Shown here one piece after another: positions 11,801 through 21,928 of a stretch of DNA of 39,679 bases. The notes under the pieces were generated by a model, which was given only the letters and a program-made list of their open reading frames with translations, was not told the DNA's origin and did not search any database. Within the stretch, counting starts at the first letter, position 1. The number at the start of each line of letters is the position of its first letter. A program made the position numbers and the translations under genes. The DNA lies in assembly GCA_902629395.1 (NCBI GenBank), contig CACOQT010000006.1, forward strand, positions 1 through 39,679, read 5' to 3'. This DNA is from an uncultured Prochlorococcus sp. GTDB lineage: Bacteria; Cyanobacteriota; Cyanobacteriia; PCC-6307; Cyanobiaceae.

Positions 11801-13063
11801 CTAGGTCGTGTAGTCTGCATTTATACGTACATATTGATCAGACAAATCACAGCCCCAGGCTGTAGCCGAACCCTTTCCTAAACCGATGCTTAACTTTATG
11901 CTGATAAGATCATCTATCAAATACCTTCCTTTCAATCTTGCTTTCATAAAATTAGAGACTGTTTGTCTGTCAAAGTTCTGAGGTGTTCCATGAGAAAATA
12001 TTTCATAAGGTCCAATCCATAATTTGACATCATTGAAATTAAAAGCTATGCCTGCACGACCAAGTGCCGCAATAATTCTTCCCCAATTAGGATCAGAACC
12101 ATGCACAGCTGTTTTCACCAAAGATGATGAAGCAATTGTTCGAGCTATTGCTTGTGCATCTAAATCACTTGGAGCACCCTCAACCTTTATTTCAAGAAGA
12201 CAATTAGCTCCTTCTCCATCCCTTGCAATTGCTTTAGCTAAGTGTTGAGCTGTTAAATGCAGTCCCTCCTCAAGATTTGATAAATATTTTGGATCTAATT
12301 TTGGTCCAGAAGAAAAAGCTAAAAAAGCATCATTTGTGCTTGTATCTCCATCAACTGTAATGGCATTGAAAGATGATTCTGCAACTCGCTTGATCATATC
12401 TGACCATATAATATAATCGATACTCACGTCACACGTAATATAACTCAACATTGTTGCCATAGATGGATGTATCATGCCTGATCCTTTAGCCATTCCTCCA
12501 ATAGATATTCGTTGATCTCCTACAACTGCTTGATAAGCTATTTGTTTTACCTGCAGATCTGTTGTAAGAATTGCATTAGCTGCATCCAAAGATGCCTCCT
12601 TATCTAATCCTTTTATAAGTTGATCCAAATGATTTTTAACTTTTTCAACAGGTATTGGCTCACCTATTACACCCGTAGAACATATTAGAACCTCTTCATT
12701 TGATAATCCTAGGCGTTGAGCAAGCTCATGTGTAATAATTTCACTATCAATTTTACCCCTAATACCTGTACAAGCATTTGCCTGTCCAGAGTTAATAATT
12801 ACAGCTCTTACTTTTCCCTCAGATGTCTTCAGTCGATCTACGCATAGGTCCACACAATAAGCCCGAGCAACTGATTGAGTAAATGTTCCACTGCAACAGG
12901 CACCATTAGGTGCATAAAGCAAAGCTAGATCTTTTTTCCCAGAGGGTTTTAATCCTGCTGAAATGCCAGATGCTAAAAAACCTTCAGGGGTAGCAATGCC
13001 ACCAGAAATTGGAGACCATGTAGAAGATGTCAAAAGACTTAATTGCGTAGGTTCAATTGTCAA
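11801..13063 (-). CDS. argJ: Bifunctional ornithine acetyltransferase/N-acetylglutamate synthase
   Basis: ArgJ moves the acetyl group from N-acetylornithine to glutamate, and can use acetyl-CoA, in the cyclic arginine pathway. The 420-residue protein has the autocleavage motif K-G-S-G-M-I-H-P-S-M-A-T-M-L, with cleavage expected before Thr204 to give alpha and beta chains. The family end pattern D-L-S-D-x-Y-V-x-I-N-A-D-Y-T-T is intact. The start is TTG at 13061-13063, directly after an in-frame stop. A short leader precedes the usual W-x-P-I-S-G-G-I start. It is divergent from coaE with about 15 bases between starts. It is the first core gene after the integrase. Confidence 0.97.
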   Translation of the reverse strand: MTIEPTQLSLLTSSTWSPISGGIATPEGFLASGISAGLKPSGKKDLALLYAPNGACCSGTFTQSVARAYCVDLCVDRLKTSEGKVRAVIINSGQANACTGIRGKIDSEIITHELAQRLGLSNEEVLICSTGVIGEPIPVEKVKNHLDQLIKGLDKEASLDAANAILTTDLQVKQIAYQAVVGDQRISIGGMAKGSGMIHPSMATMLSYITCDVSIDYIIWSDMIKRVAESSFNAITVDGDTSTNDAFLAFSSGPKLDPKYLSNLEEGLHLTAQHLAKAIARDGEGANCLLEIKVEGAPSDLDAQAIARTIASSSLVKTAVHGSDPNWGRIIAALGRAGIAFNFNDVKLWIGPYEIFSHGTPQNFDRQTVSNFMKARLKGRYLIDDLISIKLSIGLGKGSATAWGCDLSDQYVRINADYTT

Positions 13064-13078
13064 TTACTTTCAATACTA

Positions 13079-13723
13079 ATGATTGACCAACAACTAACAA
13101 ATAAACTTTGTCTTAGATGGAAAGGCAAGCAAAGAAGAATAGGTATCACAGGAGGTATTGCCAGTGGAAAAACAATCATTGGAAATTATCTTTTTCAAAC
13201 TAAGAGATGGCCTATTTTAGATGCTGATTTCTATGCTCATCAAGCACTTAACAGTGAAAGCCCAATATCAAAAAAAGTCTTATTGAAATATGGTAGTAAA
13301 GTATTAGGAAAATCAAAAGAGAATGAACAAATTATTGATCGGAAAGCTTTAGCAAGAATCATTTTTAAAAATGATTTTGAAAAAAAATGGTTAGAAAAAG
13401 TTATACATCCATTTGTGAATGTAAGACTAGAAGAGGAGTTAGAAAAATTCAAAACGAACTCAACACTAATTATGGTTATTCCACTCCTATTTGAAAAAAA
13501 TTATACAAGTTTATGCAGTGAAGTTTGCTTTGTAGATTGCGACAGAAGAATGCAACTTAAACGCCTACAAGAAAGAGATAAATTAAGTCTTGAAGAAGCT
13601 AATCAAAGAATTGATGCACAATGGGATAACGCTTTAAAAAGACAATTTGCAGATCACATAATTAATAATTCTCATAATGACGATAGATGGAAAGGGCAGT
13701 TAGAGAAATTGTATGATATCTAG
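13079..13723 (+). CDS. coaE: Dephospho-CoA kinase
   Basis: CoaE phosphorylates dephospho-CoA in the last step of CoA synthesis. The P-loop G-G-I-A-S-G-K-T is at residues 25-32, followed by the D-A-D-x-x-A-H substrate motif and the later Q-x-R-I-D-A-Q-W segment. I start at ATG 13079-13081 (214 residues, normal for the family). A TTG at 13043 would run into argJ. It overlaps the end of the convergent gatB by four bases. Confidence 0.95.
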   Translation: MIDQQLTNKLCLRWKGKQRRIGITGGIASGKTIIGNYLFQTKRWPILDADFYAHQALNSESPISKKVLLKYGSKVLGKSKENEQIIDRKALARIIFKNDFEKKWLEKVIHPFVNVRLEEELEKFKTNSTLIMVIPLLFEKNYTSLCSEVCFVDCDRRMQLKRLQERDKLSLEEANQRIDAQWDNALKRQFADHIINNSHNDDRWKGQLEKLYDI

Positions 13724-15195
13724 CCTAATAACTTTTTATTTAAAATTTGATTAGCCAGTTTTGGATCCGCTTTGCCTTTTGTTTCCTTCATTAATTGACC
13801 AACAAAAAAACCTAACAATTTCTTCTTCCCAGCTCTAAAAGATTCAACCTCATTAGGGTAATTATGGATCAATTTATCAATAATTTCCTCTATTACTTTA
13901 GGATCACCAATCATACCTAAACCACGTTCTTTGACTAATAGCCTTGGAGAACCTCCTTTACTTAATAGCTCAGGTAAAATTTCTTTTGCTATTTTTCCAC
14001 TTATTTCTCCTGCATCAATCATTTTCAACATTTCTGCTAATTCATTTGGCTTAAAAGATAATTGATCAAATGATAATTTATTAGATTTGATATATGCTGC
14101 CATATCGCCAGTTATCCAATTTGCTGAAGATTTTGCTGCTCCGCCCTCAGTAACAACTTTTTCGAAATATGTAGCCATTGACGATTCGTCAGTCAAAACT
14201 CGTGCATCATATGTAGAAAGACCAAGCTCTGATGCGTATCTATTTCTTTTTTCAGCAGGCAATTCAGGTAATTCTGAGCGCCATTTTTCTTTTAACTCAT
14301 GACTGACCTCAATAGGACCTAAGTCAGGATCAGGAAAATAACGATAATCACTACTACCTTCTTTTGATCTCATACTTTTAGTTAATTGCTTAGCTTCATC
14401 CCATAACCTAGTTTCTTGTTTTACTTTTTCTCCGGATTCATAAGCTTTAATTTGCCGCTTAATTTCATATTCACAAGCTTTCTGAATGGCTGAAAATGAG
14501 TTCATATTTTTTATTTCTACTTTTGTCCCAAATGGATCATTAACACTTGGTCTCACTGAAATATTCACATCACATCGCAATGATCCCTCCTGCATATTCC
14601 CGTCAGACACACCCAAATAACGCATAATTCTTCTGATTTCCGCTGCGTACTCCGCAGCCTCTCTACCTGTTCTTAAATCAGGTTTACTTACTATTTCTGC
14701 AAGTGCTACGCCTGCTCTGTTGTAATCAACCAAAGAGTGAGTGGAGCCTGACAATTGATCACTACCGGCGTGAACAAGTTTTCCAGCATCCTCCTCCATA
14801 TGAAGTCTTTCAATACCTATTTTTTTTACATAAGTTTCCTTTCCTTTTTCTGCTACTTCTACCTCTATCCAACCATTTTCTGCAATAGGTTCATCAAATT
14901 GAGATATTTGATAATTTTTTGGTAAGTCTGGATAAAAATATTGCTTTCTATCAAATTTACTGTGAGAAGCAATATCTAAATTTAATGCCATAGCTGCTTT
15001 TACTGCATATTCAAGAACTTTTTTATTCAGGACTGGTAAAGTGCCTGGTAATCCACATACCACTGGATCGATATGAGTATTTGGATCGTCACCAAAGTTG
15101 GTTGATGCACTTGTAAATATTTTACTTTTAGTCCCCAACTGCACATGGGTCTCTAATCCGATTACAACTTCCCAAGAAACATTTGATTCTGACAT
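13720..15195 (-). CDS. gatB: Aspartyl/glutamyl-tRNA amidotransferase subunit B
   Basis: The B subunit of GatCAB, which turns Glu-tRNA(Gln) or Asp-tRNA(Asn) into the amide form, since these bacteria lack some direct synthetases. The 491-residue length is normal. It opens W-E-V-V-I-G-L-E-T-H-V-Q-L, has the R-K-x-Y-F-Y-P-D-L-P-K-N-Y-Q-I-S-Q block and M-Q-E-G-S-L-R-C-D-V-N, and ends in the helical YqeY-like domain that binds tRNA. The start is ATG 15193-15195. It is a single gene, convergent with coaE. Confidence 0.98.
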   Translation of the reverse strand: MSESNVSWEVVIGLETHVQLGTKSKIFTSASTNFGDDPNTHIDPVVCGLPGTLPVLNKKVLEYAVKAAMALNLDIASHSKFDRKQYFYPDLPKNYQISQFDEPIAENGWIEVEVAEKGKETYVKKIGIERLHMEEDAGKLVHAGSDQLSGSTHSLVDYNRAGVALAEIVSKPDLRTGREAAEYAAEIRRIMRYLGVSDGNMQEGSLRCDVNISVRPSVNDPFGTKVEIKNMNSFSAIQKACEYEIKRQIKAYESGEKVKQETRLWDEAKQLTKSMRSKEGSSDYRYFPDPDLGPIEVSHELKEKWRSELPELPAEKRNRYASELGLSTYDARVLTDESSMATYFEKVVTEGGAAKSSANWITGDMAAYIKSNKLSFDQLSFKPNELAEMLKMIDAGEISGKIAKEILPELLSKGGSPRLLVKERGLGMIGDPKVIEEIIDKLIHNYPNEVESFRAGKKKLLGFFVGQLMKETKGKADPKLANQILNKKLLG

Positions 15196-15294
15196 TAATT
15201 TGACCTAGATATATGAATTTTATGAAAGAAAAGCTCAGTCATGGAAGCTAACGTAATCTAAAACATTGAAAATAACATTTTCCAAATCCAAACA

Positions 15295-16398
15295 ATGGGT
15301 GTCATAAATGAAAAACCATTGTTAATCCTCGGAGGAGGATTAATGGGTCTTGCAATAGCCCATGACCTTGCGCAAAGAGGCAAGAGCGTAGAAATTTTAA
15401 GTAGAAGCAGAAGTGAAGCAGCAGGTTTTGTCGCTGCTGGAATGCTAGCCCCTCACGCTGAAGGGCTTCAAGGTAATCTTTTAAATCTTGGTCAAAGTAG
15501 TCTTCAAAACCACCCGAAATGGATAGAGAGCATTGAGATAAATAGCAAAATGTCATGTGGTCTTAAAACTTGCGGGATTGTTGTCCCATTCGAATGTCTC
15601 AAAGACTTTGAATCCTATCCAACATATAAATTTGGTGAAAAGCTAAACAGGAATGAGCTTCTCAAAGAAGTTCCAGGACTTTCAGAAAGATGGAAACTAG
15701 GTTTACTTTTTAAGCAAGACGGCCAAATCGACAATCGAAGACTTTTAATGAGAGCACTTGAAAAAGCTTGTGTTGAATTAGGTGTTCATTTTCAAGAAGG
15801 AGTTGAAGTGATTGAAATAATGCAAGATTCAAATAAATTTAATGGTGTCAAAATTAAAGACATCAATGGAAATATCAATCATTTAAAAAGTCAAGAGGCA
15901 GTTCTCTGCTGCGGGGCCTGGAGCAAACAAATTTTCAAATCACTCCCTATTTTTCCAGTCAAAGGCCAGATGTTATCTATTCAGGGACCAAAACAAATTC
16001 TAAAAAGAATTGTTTTTGGTCCTGGCATTTATTTGGTTCCAAGGGATGACGGTCTAATAATCGTAGGAGCAACTAGTGAGCGTGAGGTAGGCTTCCAGAA
16101 AGGACTTACTCCAAAAGGACAACTCGAACTTCAAAAAGGAATTCAATCTCTTATTCCTGAACTTAACGAACTACCTCATATGGAGAGATGGTGGGGGTTT
16201 CGCCCTTGCACACCCGACGAGGGACCTTTACTTGGATTGTCGTCAATTAATGGACTCTGGCTAGCCACTGGGCATCATCGCAATGGAGTTCTATTGGCGG
16301 CGATAACTGCAGAATTAATTGGTAAATCAATTTGTTCGATACCTTTAAGTAATCAGGAAAGTAGATTTTTGTCCCAATTCAGATGGGACAGGTTTTAA
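15295..16398 (+). CDS. thiO: Glycine oxidase ThiO (FAD-dependent)
   Basis: ThiO oxidises glycine to iminoglycine for the thiazole part of thiamine. The 367-residue protein has the N-terminal dinucleotide fold L-G-G-G-L-M-G-L-A-I-A, then S-E-A-A-G-F-V-A-A-G-M-L-A-P-H, and the C-terminal W-W-G-F-R-P-C-T-P-D-E-G-P and A-T-G-H-H-R-N-G-V-L-L-A motifs of the DAO family. In many cyanobacteria ThiO is fused to ThiG. Here it stands alone. ATG 15295 is the start. It lies about 100 bases from gatB, divergent. Confidence 0.93.
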   Translation: MGVINEKPLLILGGGLMGLAIAHDLAQRGKSVEILSRSRSEAAGFVAAGMLAPHAEGLQGNLLNLGQSSLQNHPKWIESIEINSKMSCGLKTCGIVVPFECLKDFESYPTYKFGEKLNRNELLKEVPGLSERWKLGLLFKQDGQIDNRRLLMRALEKACVELGVHFQEGVEVIEIMQDSNKFNGVKIKDINGNINHLKSQEAVLCCGAWSKQIFKSLPIFPVKGQMLSIQGPKQILKRIVFGPGIYLVPRDDGLIIVGATSEREVGFQKGLTPKGQLELQKGIQSLIPELNELPHMERWWGFRPCTPDEGPLLGLSSINGLWLATGHHRNGVLLAAITAELIGKSICSIPLSNQESRFLSQFRWDRF

Positions 16399-16434
16399 AA
16401 CTACTAAAACAAGATTCTGACGTTCAACAATAAT

Positions 16435-16890
16435 TTACTCGACTCTCCATGATTGATCTGATGGAGTCCAATCAACAAGTTCCTTTTCTTCAAACCATAG
16501 ATCGATTTCAAAAGCTGCTGTATCAGAACCATCAGAACCATGAATGACATTACGACCAATATTTACAGCTAAATCACCTCTAATAGTTCCAGGTTCTGCC
16601 TCTAGAGGCTTTGTCGCTCCTATCAATTTTCTAGCACTTGCAATAACGCCTTCGCCCTCCCAAACCATCGCTACAACGGGCCCACTTGTTAAAAAATCAA
16701 CCAAACTTGAGAAAAAAGGTCGATCTTTGTGAACACCGTAATGTTTTTCGACAAGTTCTTTGCTAGGGGTTAATTGTTTTAGGCCGACTAATTTGAATCC
16801 TTTCGTTTCAAAACGACCAAGAATCTCAGCGATAAAACCTCTTTGCACACCATCTGGCTTGATAGCAACAAAGGTTCTTTCTAAAGTCAT
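16435..16890 (-). CDS. ndk: Nucleoside diphosphate kinase
   Basis: Ndk transfers phosphate between nucleoside tri- and diphosphates through a phosphohistidine. The active His117 is in N-V-I-H-G-S-D, and K-P-D-G-V-Q-R and the final W-T-P-S motifs are present. ATG 16888-16890 gives 151 residues, the family size. A TTG at 16902 would add four residues. It lies between thiO (convergent) and speA (divergent). Confidence 0.97.
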   Translation of the reverse strand: MTLERTFVAIKPDGVQRGFIAEILGRFETKGFKLVGLKQLTPSKELVEKHYGVHKDRPFFSSLVDFLTSGPVVAMVWEGEGVIASARKLIGATKPLEAEPGTIRGDLAVNIGRNVIHGSDGSDTAAFEIDLWFEEKELVDWTPSDQSWRVE

Positions 16891-17032
16891 TGTGATATTC
16901 AATAATATGAAGCCATAGTCTTCCTAAAACTGCCCTCTTGGCAAGTAAAACATGACACTTAATAAAACTGTTCTTAGATTTAATTGTATTGATGATGAAT
17001 ATTCAAAACTTGGAAACTTTTTTAACGCATAA

Positions 17033-18976
17033 ATGGCTTTGAAAAATACTAACCAATCTCACTCTTGGACTATCCAAAACAGCTCAGACCTATATGGGAT
17101 TGATCGATGGGGAAAGGGTTATTTCACTATCAATGAAAAAGGAAATATTAGTATTTGTCCCAACGGTTCCAAAAACAAATCCCATGATTTGATTCATCTA
17201 TTAGATGAACTCGAAAGTCGAAACCTAAAATTTCCTCTGTTAATAAGATTTGACGATATTCTCGAAGACTGCTTGAAAAACTTACACAAAGCTTTTAGTA
17301 AAGCGATTAATGACTATCAATATCAAGGGAAATACCAAGGTGTCTTTCCAATCAAATGTAACCAACAGCGTCACGTAGTTGAAGAATTAATCACCTGTGG
17401 TTCCAAATGGCATTTTGGATTAGAAGCTGGAAGCAAGCCAGAACTACTGATTGCTTTATCAAGCCTAGAAGATCCCGAAGCTTTACTTATATGTAATGGC
17501 TATAAGGATAAACGTTATATTGAGACAGCAATTTTAGCACGTCAGCTTGGACGTCAACCTATCGTAGTTATAGAACAAGCAAGTGATATTGATTTAATAA
17601 TCAAATCTAGTAATTTACTAGGAGCATCTCCTCTCATAGGAATAAGAGCTAAGCTATCTAGTCAAAGCAGTGGGAGATGGAGTGGCTCTATTGGTGATAA
17701 GTCAAAATTTGGACTTTCAATTCCAGAAATATTAAAAGCAACTAAAAGGCTAAAAGAAGCAAATCTTCTTCATGAGTTAAGATTATTACATTTTCATCTA
17801 GGAAGTCAAATCAACGATATTGGTATCCTAAAAGATGCCTTACAAGAAGCAGGACAAATTTATGCAGAACTAATTAATCTTGGAGCACCTATGGGATATT
17901 TAGATGTTGGAGGTGGCTTAGGAATTGATTACGATGGAAGTCAAACTGCCTCAATAGCATCTACTAATTACTCACTGCAAAATTATGCAAATGACGTTGT
18001 CGCAACAATTAAGGAATGTTGTGAATCAAAAAAGATACCAGTGCCAACTTTGATTACAGAGAGTGGGAGAGCTATTGCTAGTCATTTTTCAATCTTAATC
18101 TTTAATATCTTAGGCAAAAATTCATTACCATCTGACATTCCTAAAAAAGATGCAAATGAATGTCTATCTGTGCGAAATTTACGTGAAACATTAATCCATA
18201 TAAATTCTCTAAAATTAAGCAAAGAAGAAGATTTATCTAAGCTACAAGAAGCATGGAATGATTCGCTAAAATTTAAAGCAGATGCACTAGCGGCTTTTCG
18301 TCTCGGTTATATAGACTTAGTTGAACGTGCAAAAGCTGAACAGTTGACATGGGCCTGCGCAAAAACAATAGTTAATAAATTACCAAAAAATATACTTCTA
18401 CCCAAAGAATTAAAGCAATTAAATGAAAGTTTAGCTGGAACGTATTACGCAAACCTTTCTGTATTTAGATCGGCTCCAGACACTTGGGCCATTGATCAAG
18501 TTTTTCCAATTATGCCAATCCATCGGCTTAATAAAGAACCGAACAAACTTGGACACTTTGCAGACTTAACATGCGATTCAGATGGAAAGCTTGATCAATT
18601 TATTGATAATGGAAAAGTTAAAAATTTGCTACCGCTTCATGAATTTTATCAAGACGAAAAATATCTAATTGGTCTTTTCTTAGGTGGTGCCTATCAAGAA
18701 GTAATGGGTAATCTACATAACTTATTTGGGAGTACTAATGCCGTACACATAAGATTTACAGAACAAGGAAAATATACAGTGGAGCATGTTATTCCTGGGA
18801 ATACAAAATCCAATGTGCTTGAATATCTGGAACATGATCCAGAAATTTTATTAGAGCGATTACGTAAATCAAGCGAATCAGCTATTCAAGCCGGGCATCT
18901 AAAAATCCATGATGCACAGAAACTTATAGAACACGTGGAGAAAAGCCTCCGTCAAAGTACTTACCTTCAGAGCTAA
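17033..18976 (+). CDS. speA: Biosynthetic arginine decarboxylase
   Basis: SpeA makes agmatine from arginine for polyamine synthesis. The 647-residue, PLP-dependent fold III enzyme has its cofactor lysine at about residue 108 in G-V-F-P-I-K-C-N-Q, the H-F-H-L-G-S-Q-I motif, the glycine loop D-V-G-G-G-L-G-I-D-Y-D-G-S, and T-E-S-G-R-A near the second half. Length matches the family. Its TAA is directly followed, with no spare base, by the end of the convergent alaS. Confidence 0.97.
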   Translation: MALKNTNQSHSWTIQNSSDLYGIDRWGKGYFTINEKGNISICPNGSKNKSHDLIHLLDELESRNLKFPLLIRFDDILEDCLKNLHKAFSKAINDYQYQGKYQGVFPIKCNQQRHVVEELITCGSKWHFGLEAGSKPELLIALSSLEDPEALLICNGYKDKRYIETAILARQLGRQPIVVIEQASDIDLIIKSSNLLGASPLIGIRAKLSSQSSGRWSGSIGDKSKFGLSIPEILKATKRLKEANLLHELRLLHFHLGSQINDIGILKDALQEAGQIYAELINLGAPMGYLDVGGGLGIDYDGSQTASIASTNYSLQNYANDVVATIKECCESKKIPVPTLITESGRAIASHFSILIFNILGKNSLPSDIPKKDANECLSVRNLRETLIHINSLKLSKEEDLSKLQEAWNDSLKFKADALAAFRLGYIDLVERAKAEQLTWACAKTIVNKLPKNILLPKELKQLNESLAGTYYANLSVFRSAPDTWAIDQVFPIMPIHRLNKEPNKLGHFADLTCDSDGKLDQFIDNGKVKNLLPLHEFYQDEKYLIGLFLGGAYQEVMGNLHNLFGSTNAVHIRFTEQGKYTVEHVIPGNTKSNVLEYLEHDPEILLERLRKSSESAIQAGHLKIHDAQKLIEHVEKSLRQSTYLQS

Positions 18977-21637
18977 CTAAGATAATCGTTGAGTCAATTC
19001 CTCATTAGCTTTTTCCAAAGCTAAATCCAATAATTTAGGTTGACTGCCACCCGCTTGAGCGAGATTGGGACGGCCACCACCACCACCACCACACATTTTT
19101 GCAACCCCACTTATAAATTTGCCTGCATGTAAACCATCTAAGACCAACTCAGGAGCAAATGCGGCAACAAAAACTAATTTATTGCCGATATCGTGGTTTG
19201 GAATACCTCCCAAAATAACAGCAGAGTAATTACCCAAATGATCAATCAAACTTGAAGCCGCAGATTGTAATCCCGAACCATCTACTCCATCTAATCGTCT
19301 AATTAATAATTTGTAATGACCTACTGATTTTGCATAACTAGCTAAACCCAATGCTTTTGCTAATGCAAGTTCATTCCTTAATTGATTTAGTTGTTTTGTT
19401 GTATCTTTCAATTCAAGTTGAAGAGATGCAACTCTTTCAACAATCTCATGTGATTGCACTTTCAATGAATTACATAACTCTTTTATTACCGAATCACGTT
19501 CATTAAAATAATCCAAAACTGATGGTCCACAAATAGCCTCAATTCGTCTAATGCCTGAAGCAATCCCTGTTTCACCAACAATCTTAAACATACTTAATTG
19601 TGATGTTCGAGGAACATGGGTTCCTCCACATAACTCCATTGAAACTCCAGGTACATCCACAACACGTACGACATCTCCATATTTTTCTCCGAACATTGCC
19701 AGAGCACCAGCTGCCATAGCTTCCTTTATAGGCATAGTTTTAATTTGAATGGGATGATCTTCATTAATCCATTGATTTATCTGTTCTTCCATTTCTTGAA
19801 GTTCTTTTTTTGTCAAAGGTTTTGGAGCATTAAAATCAAATCTCAATCGATCATTTGCTACTAATGAGCCTCTCTGACTTACGCTTGAGTCAATAATTAA
19901 CTTTAAGGCTGATTGCAATAGATGAGTGCCAGTGTGGTTTGATGTGGTTCGTTGACGAAAAGAAGGAGCAACATTCATCTGAACATATGAATTAACTTTA
20001 AGGACTCCAGTTTTAATCATTCCAGAATGAATAAAAATATTCTTCTTTTTTCTAACATTATCTACAGACACCTCAAGATCTTGAGACGTTATTAACCCTT
20101 TATCTCCAATTTGCCCCCCCGATTCAGCATAAAAAGGGGTTCTATTGAGAACAATCTTGACTAAATCACCTTCAACAGCTTGCCTTACTAGTTCATTATT
20201 TTTAAAAATACCGATCACTTTTGAAGTACTTTCTAAAGTTTCATAGCCATCAAATATAGTTTCTTCAAACAAAGAAATTTCTCTTTCTATTGAACCCTCT
20301 TCCGTTAAATCAATACTGATAGATGCAGCTTTTGCACGTTCACGTTGCTTTGCCATCTCTTTTTCAAAGCCAGTAATATCAACAGAAATACCTTTTTCAT
20401 TTGCGATCTCTTCTGTTAATTCCAAGGGAAAGCCATAGGTGTCATAAAGCTCAAATGCCTGAGCACCAGTGATGGCATCACATTCATGAACTGTTATTTC
20501 TGCCAAAAGTTTCTCACCCCGTTCAAGAGTTTCGAGAAAACGATATTCTTCAATTTTTAACTCGTTGAGAATTATTTGCTTTTTTTCATGTAATTGAGGA
20601 TAAGCATTTTTCATTAACTCAATAGCATCTACAGCAAGCTGAGGTAAAAACGGCTGATTGATACCTACAAGTCGACCATGTCGAACCATACGCCGTATTA
20701 GACGACGAAGGATATAGCCTCGTCCCAGATTACTAGCACTCACACCATCACAAATTAGATGAGTGACAGCCCGGCAATGATCTCCAATAATTTTTAATGA
20801 TGTTTTGTTTTTTTTATTAGTAGTTTCATAATTGATTTCAGCTAATAAAGCCGCTGCCTCAATGAGAGGAAAAATAAGATCTGTTTCGTAATTATTAGAT
20901 TTCCTTTGTAAAATTTGAGCCATTCTTTCTAAGCCCATTCCTGTATCAATATTACAATTCGCCAATGGTTGGAGATTGCCCTTTAAGTCTCGGTTGTATT
21001 GCATAAAAACCAAGTTATAAAATTCAATAAATCGACTATCGTCTTCAAGATCTATTTCATCACTTCCTAATTCAGGTTTAAAATCAAAATAAAGTTCTGA
21101 ACATGGACCACAAGGACCTGTGGCTCCAGATGACCAAAAATTATCGGAAGCACCCATCCTGATGATTCTTTTTGCATCAACTCCTACAACTTCTTTCCAT
21201 ATTTGTTCTGCTTCTATGTCCTCCTCAAAAACACTAATGACTATATTCTTTGGATTTAATTTAAAAACATCAGTGGTTAATTCCCACGCCCATTGAATTG
21301 CCTCTTTTTTGAAGTAATCACCAAAAGAAAAATTACCGAGCATCTCAAAAAAAGTATGATGCCTGGCTGTTCTCCCTACATTTTCAATATCATTTGTTCT
21401 GATGCATTTTTGACTGGTTGTTGCTCTTGGAGTAGGAGATTCTTTTAATCCTAGGAAGATAGGCTTAAAAGGTAACATTCCCGCAATTGTTAATAAAACA
21501 GTTGGATCATCTGGAATTAAAGAGGAACTGGCAAGTTTCTGATGATTACGTTTAGTAAAAAAGTTTATAAATGCTTCTCTTATTTCATCTCCTGAAAGAG
21601 ATGGTGGATTTATTAAGGAGGAAGAATTTTTTTTCAT
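18977..21637 (-). CDS. alaS: Alanyl-tRNA synthetase
   Basis: AlaS charges tRNA(Ala). The 886-residue protein has class II motifs (F-F-x-K-R-N-H, R-A-T-T-S-Q-K-C-I-R), the editing domain with H-T-G-T-H-L-L and C-G-G-T-H zinc ligands, a coiled linker, and the C-terminal DHHA1 part with the long glycine run in M-C-G-G-G-G-G-G-R-P. All domains are complete. The start ATG is at 21635-21637. It abuts the end of speA without a spacer, so the two transcripts must overlap at their 3' ends. Confidence 0.98.
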   Translation of the reverse strand: MKKNSSSLINPPSLSGDEIREAFINFFTKRNHQKLASSSLIPDDPTVLLTIAGMLPFKPIFLGLKESPTPRATTSQKCIRTNDIENVGRTARHHTFFEMLGNFSFGDYFKKEAIQWAWELTTDVFKLNPKNIVISVFEEDIEAEQIWKEVVGVDAKRIIRMGASDNFWSSGATGPCGPCSELYFDFKPELGSDEIDLEDDSRFIEFYNLVFMQYNRDLKGNLQPLANCNIDTGMGLERMAQILQRKSNNYETDLIFPLIEAAALLAEINYETTNKKNKTSLKIIGDHCRAVTHLICDGVSASNLGRGYILRRLIRRMVRHGRLVGINQPFLPQLAVDAIELMKNAYPQLHEKKQIILNELKIEEYRFLETLERGEKLLAEITVHECDAITGAQAFELYDTYGFPLELTEEIANEKGISVDITGFEKEMAKQRERAKAASISIDLTEEGSIEREISLFEETIFDGYETLESTSKVIGIFKNNELVRQAVEGDLVKIVLNRTPFYAESGGQIGDKGLITSQDLEVSVDNVRKKKNIFIHSGMIKTGVLKVNSYVQMNVAPSFRQRTTSNHTGTHLLQSALKLIIDSSVSQRGSLVANDRLRFDFNAPKPLTKKELQEMEEQINQWINEDHPIQIKTMPIKEAMAAGALAMFGEKYGDVVRVVDVPGVSMELCGGTHVPRTSQLSMFKIVGETGIASGIRRIEAICGPSVLDYFNERDSVIKELCNSLKVQSHEIVERVASLQLELKDTTKQLNQLRNELALAKALGLASYAKSVGHYKLLIRRLDGVDGSGLQSAASSLIDHLGNYSAVILGGIPNHDIGNKLVFVAAFAPELVLDGLHAGKFISGVAKMCGGGGGGRPNLAQAGGSQPKLLDLALEKANEELTQRLS

Positions 21638-21928
21638 ACCTAAAAATTATTTCTAAAAAGGTTTTTGAAAAGAATCACAAAATGATTAAATTTGGTCAAC
21701 TTGCCCTTAAACAATAACAAAGCGGAAACCCATGAGACCTCTAAAAATAAAATAATAGAGAAAATCTATCGAGAGCCTTAGCTATTGCAAACAAATAATA
21801 TTTACGGGAAGCAGTATCACACGTGCAAACCTCAGTATCCTATTATGGTAAAAATTGATCTAGGTATTTTCACTCAGCAGCTTTTTGTTGCAACTTTCTA
21901 GTTCTCTCCGATTAATGTCTTAAAGAAC

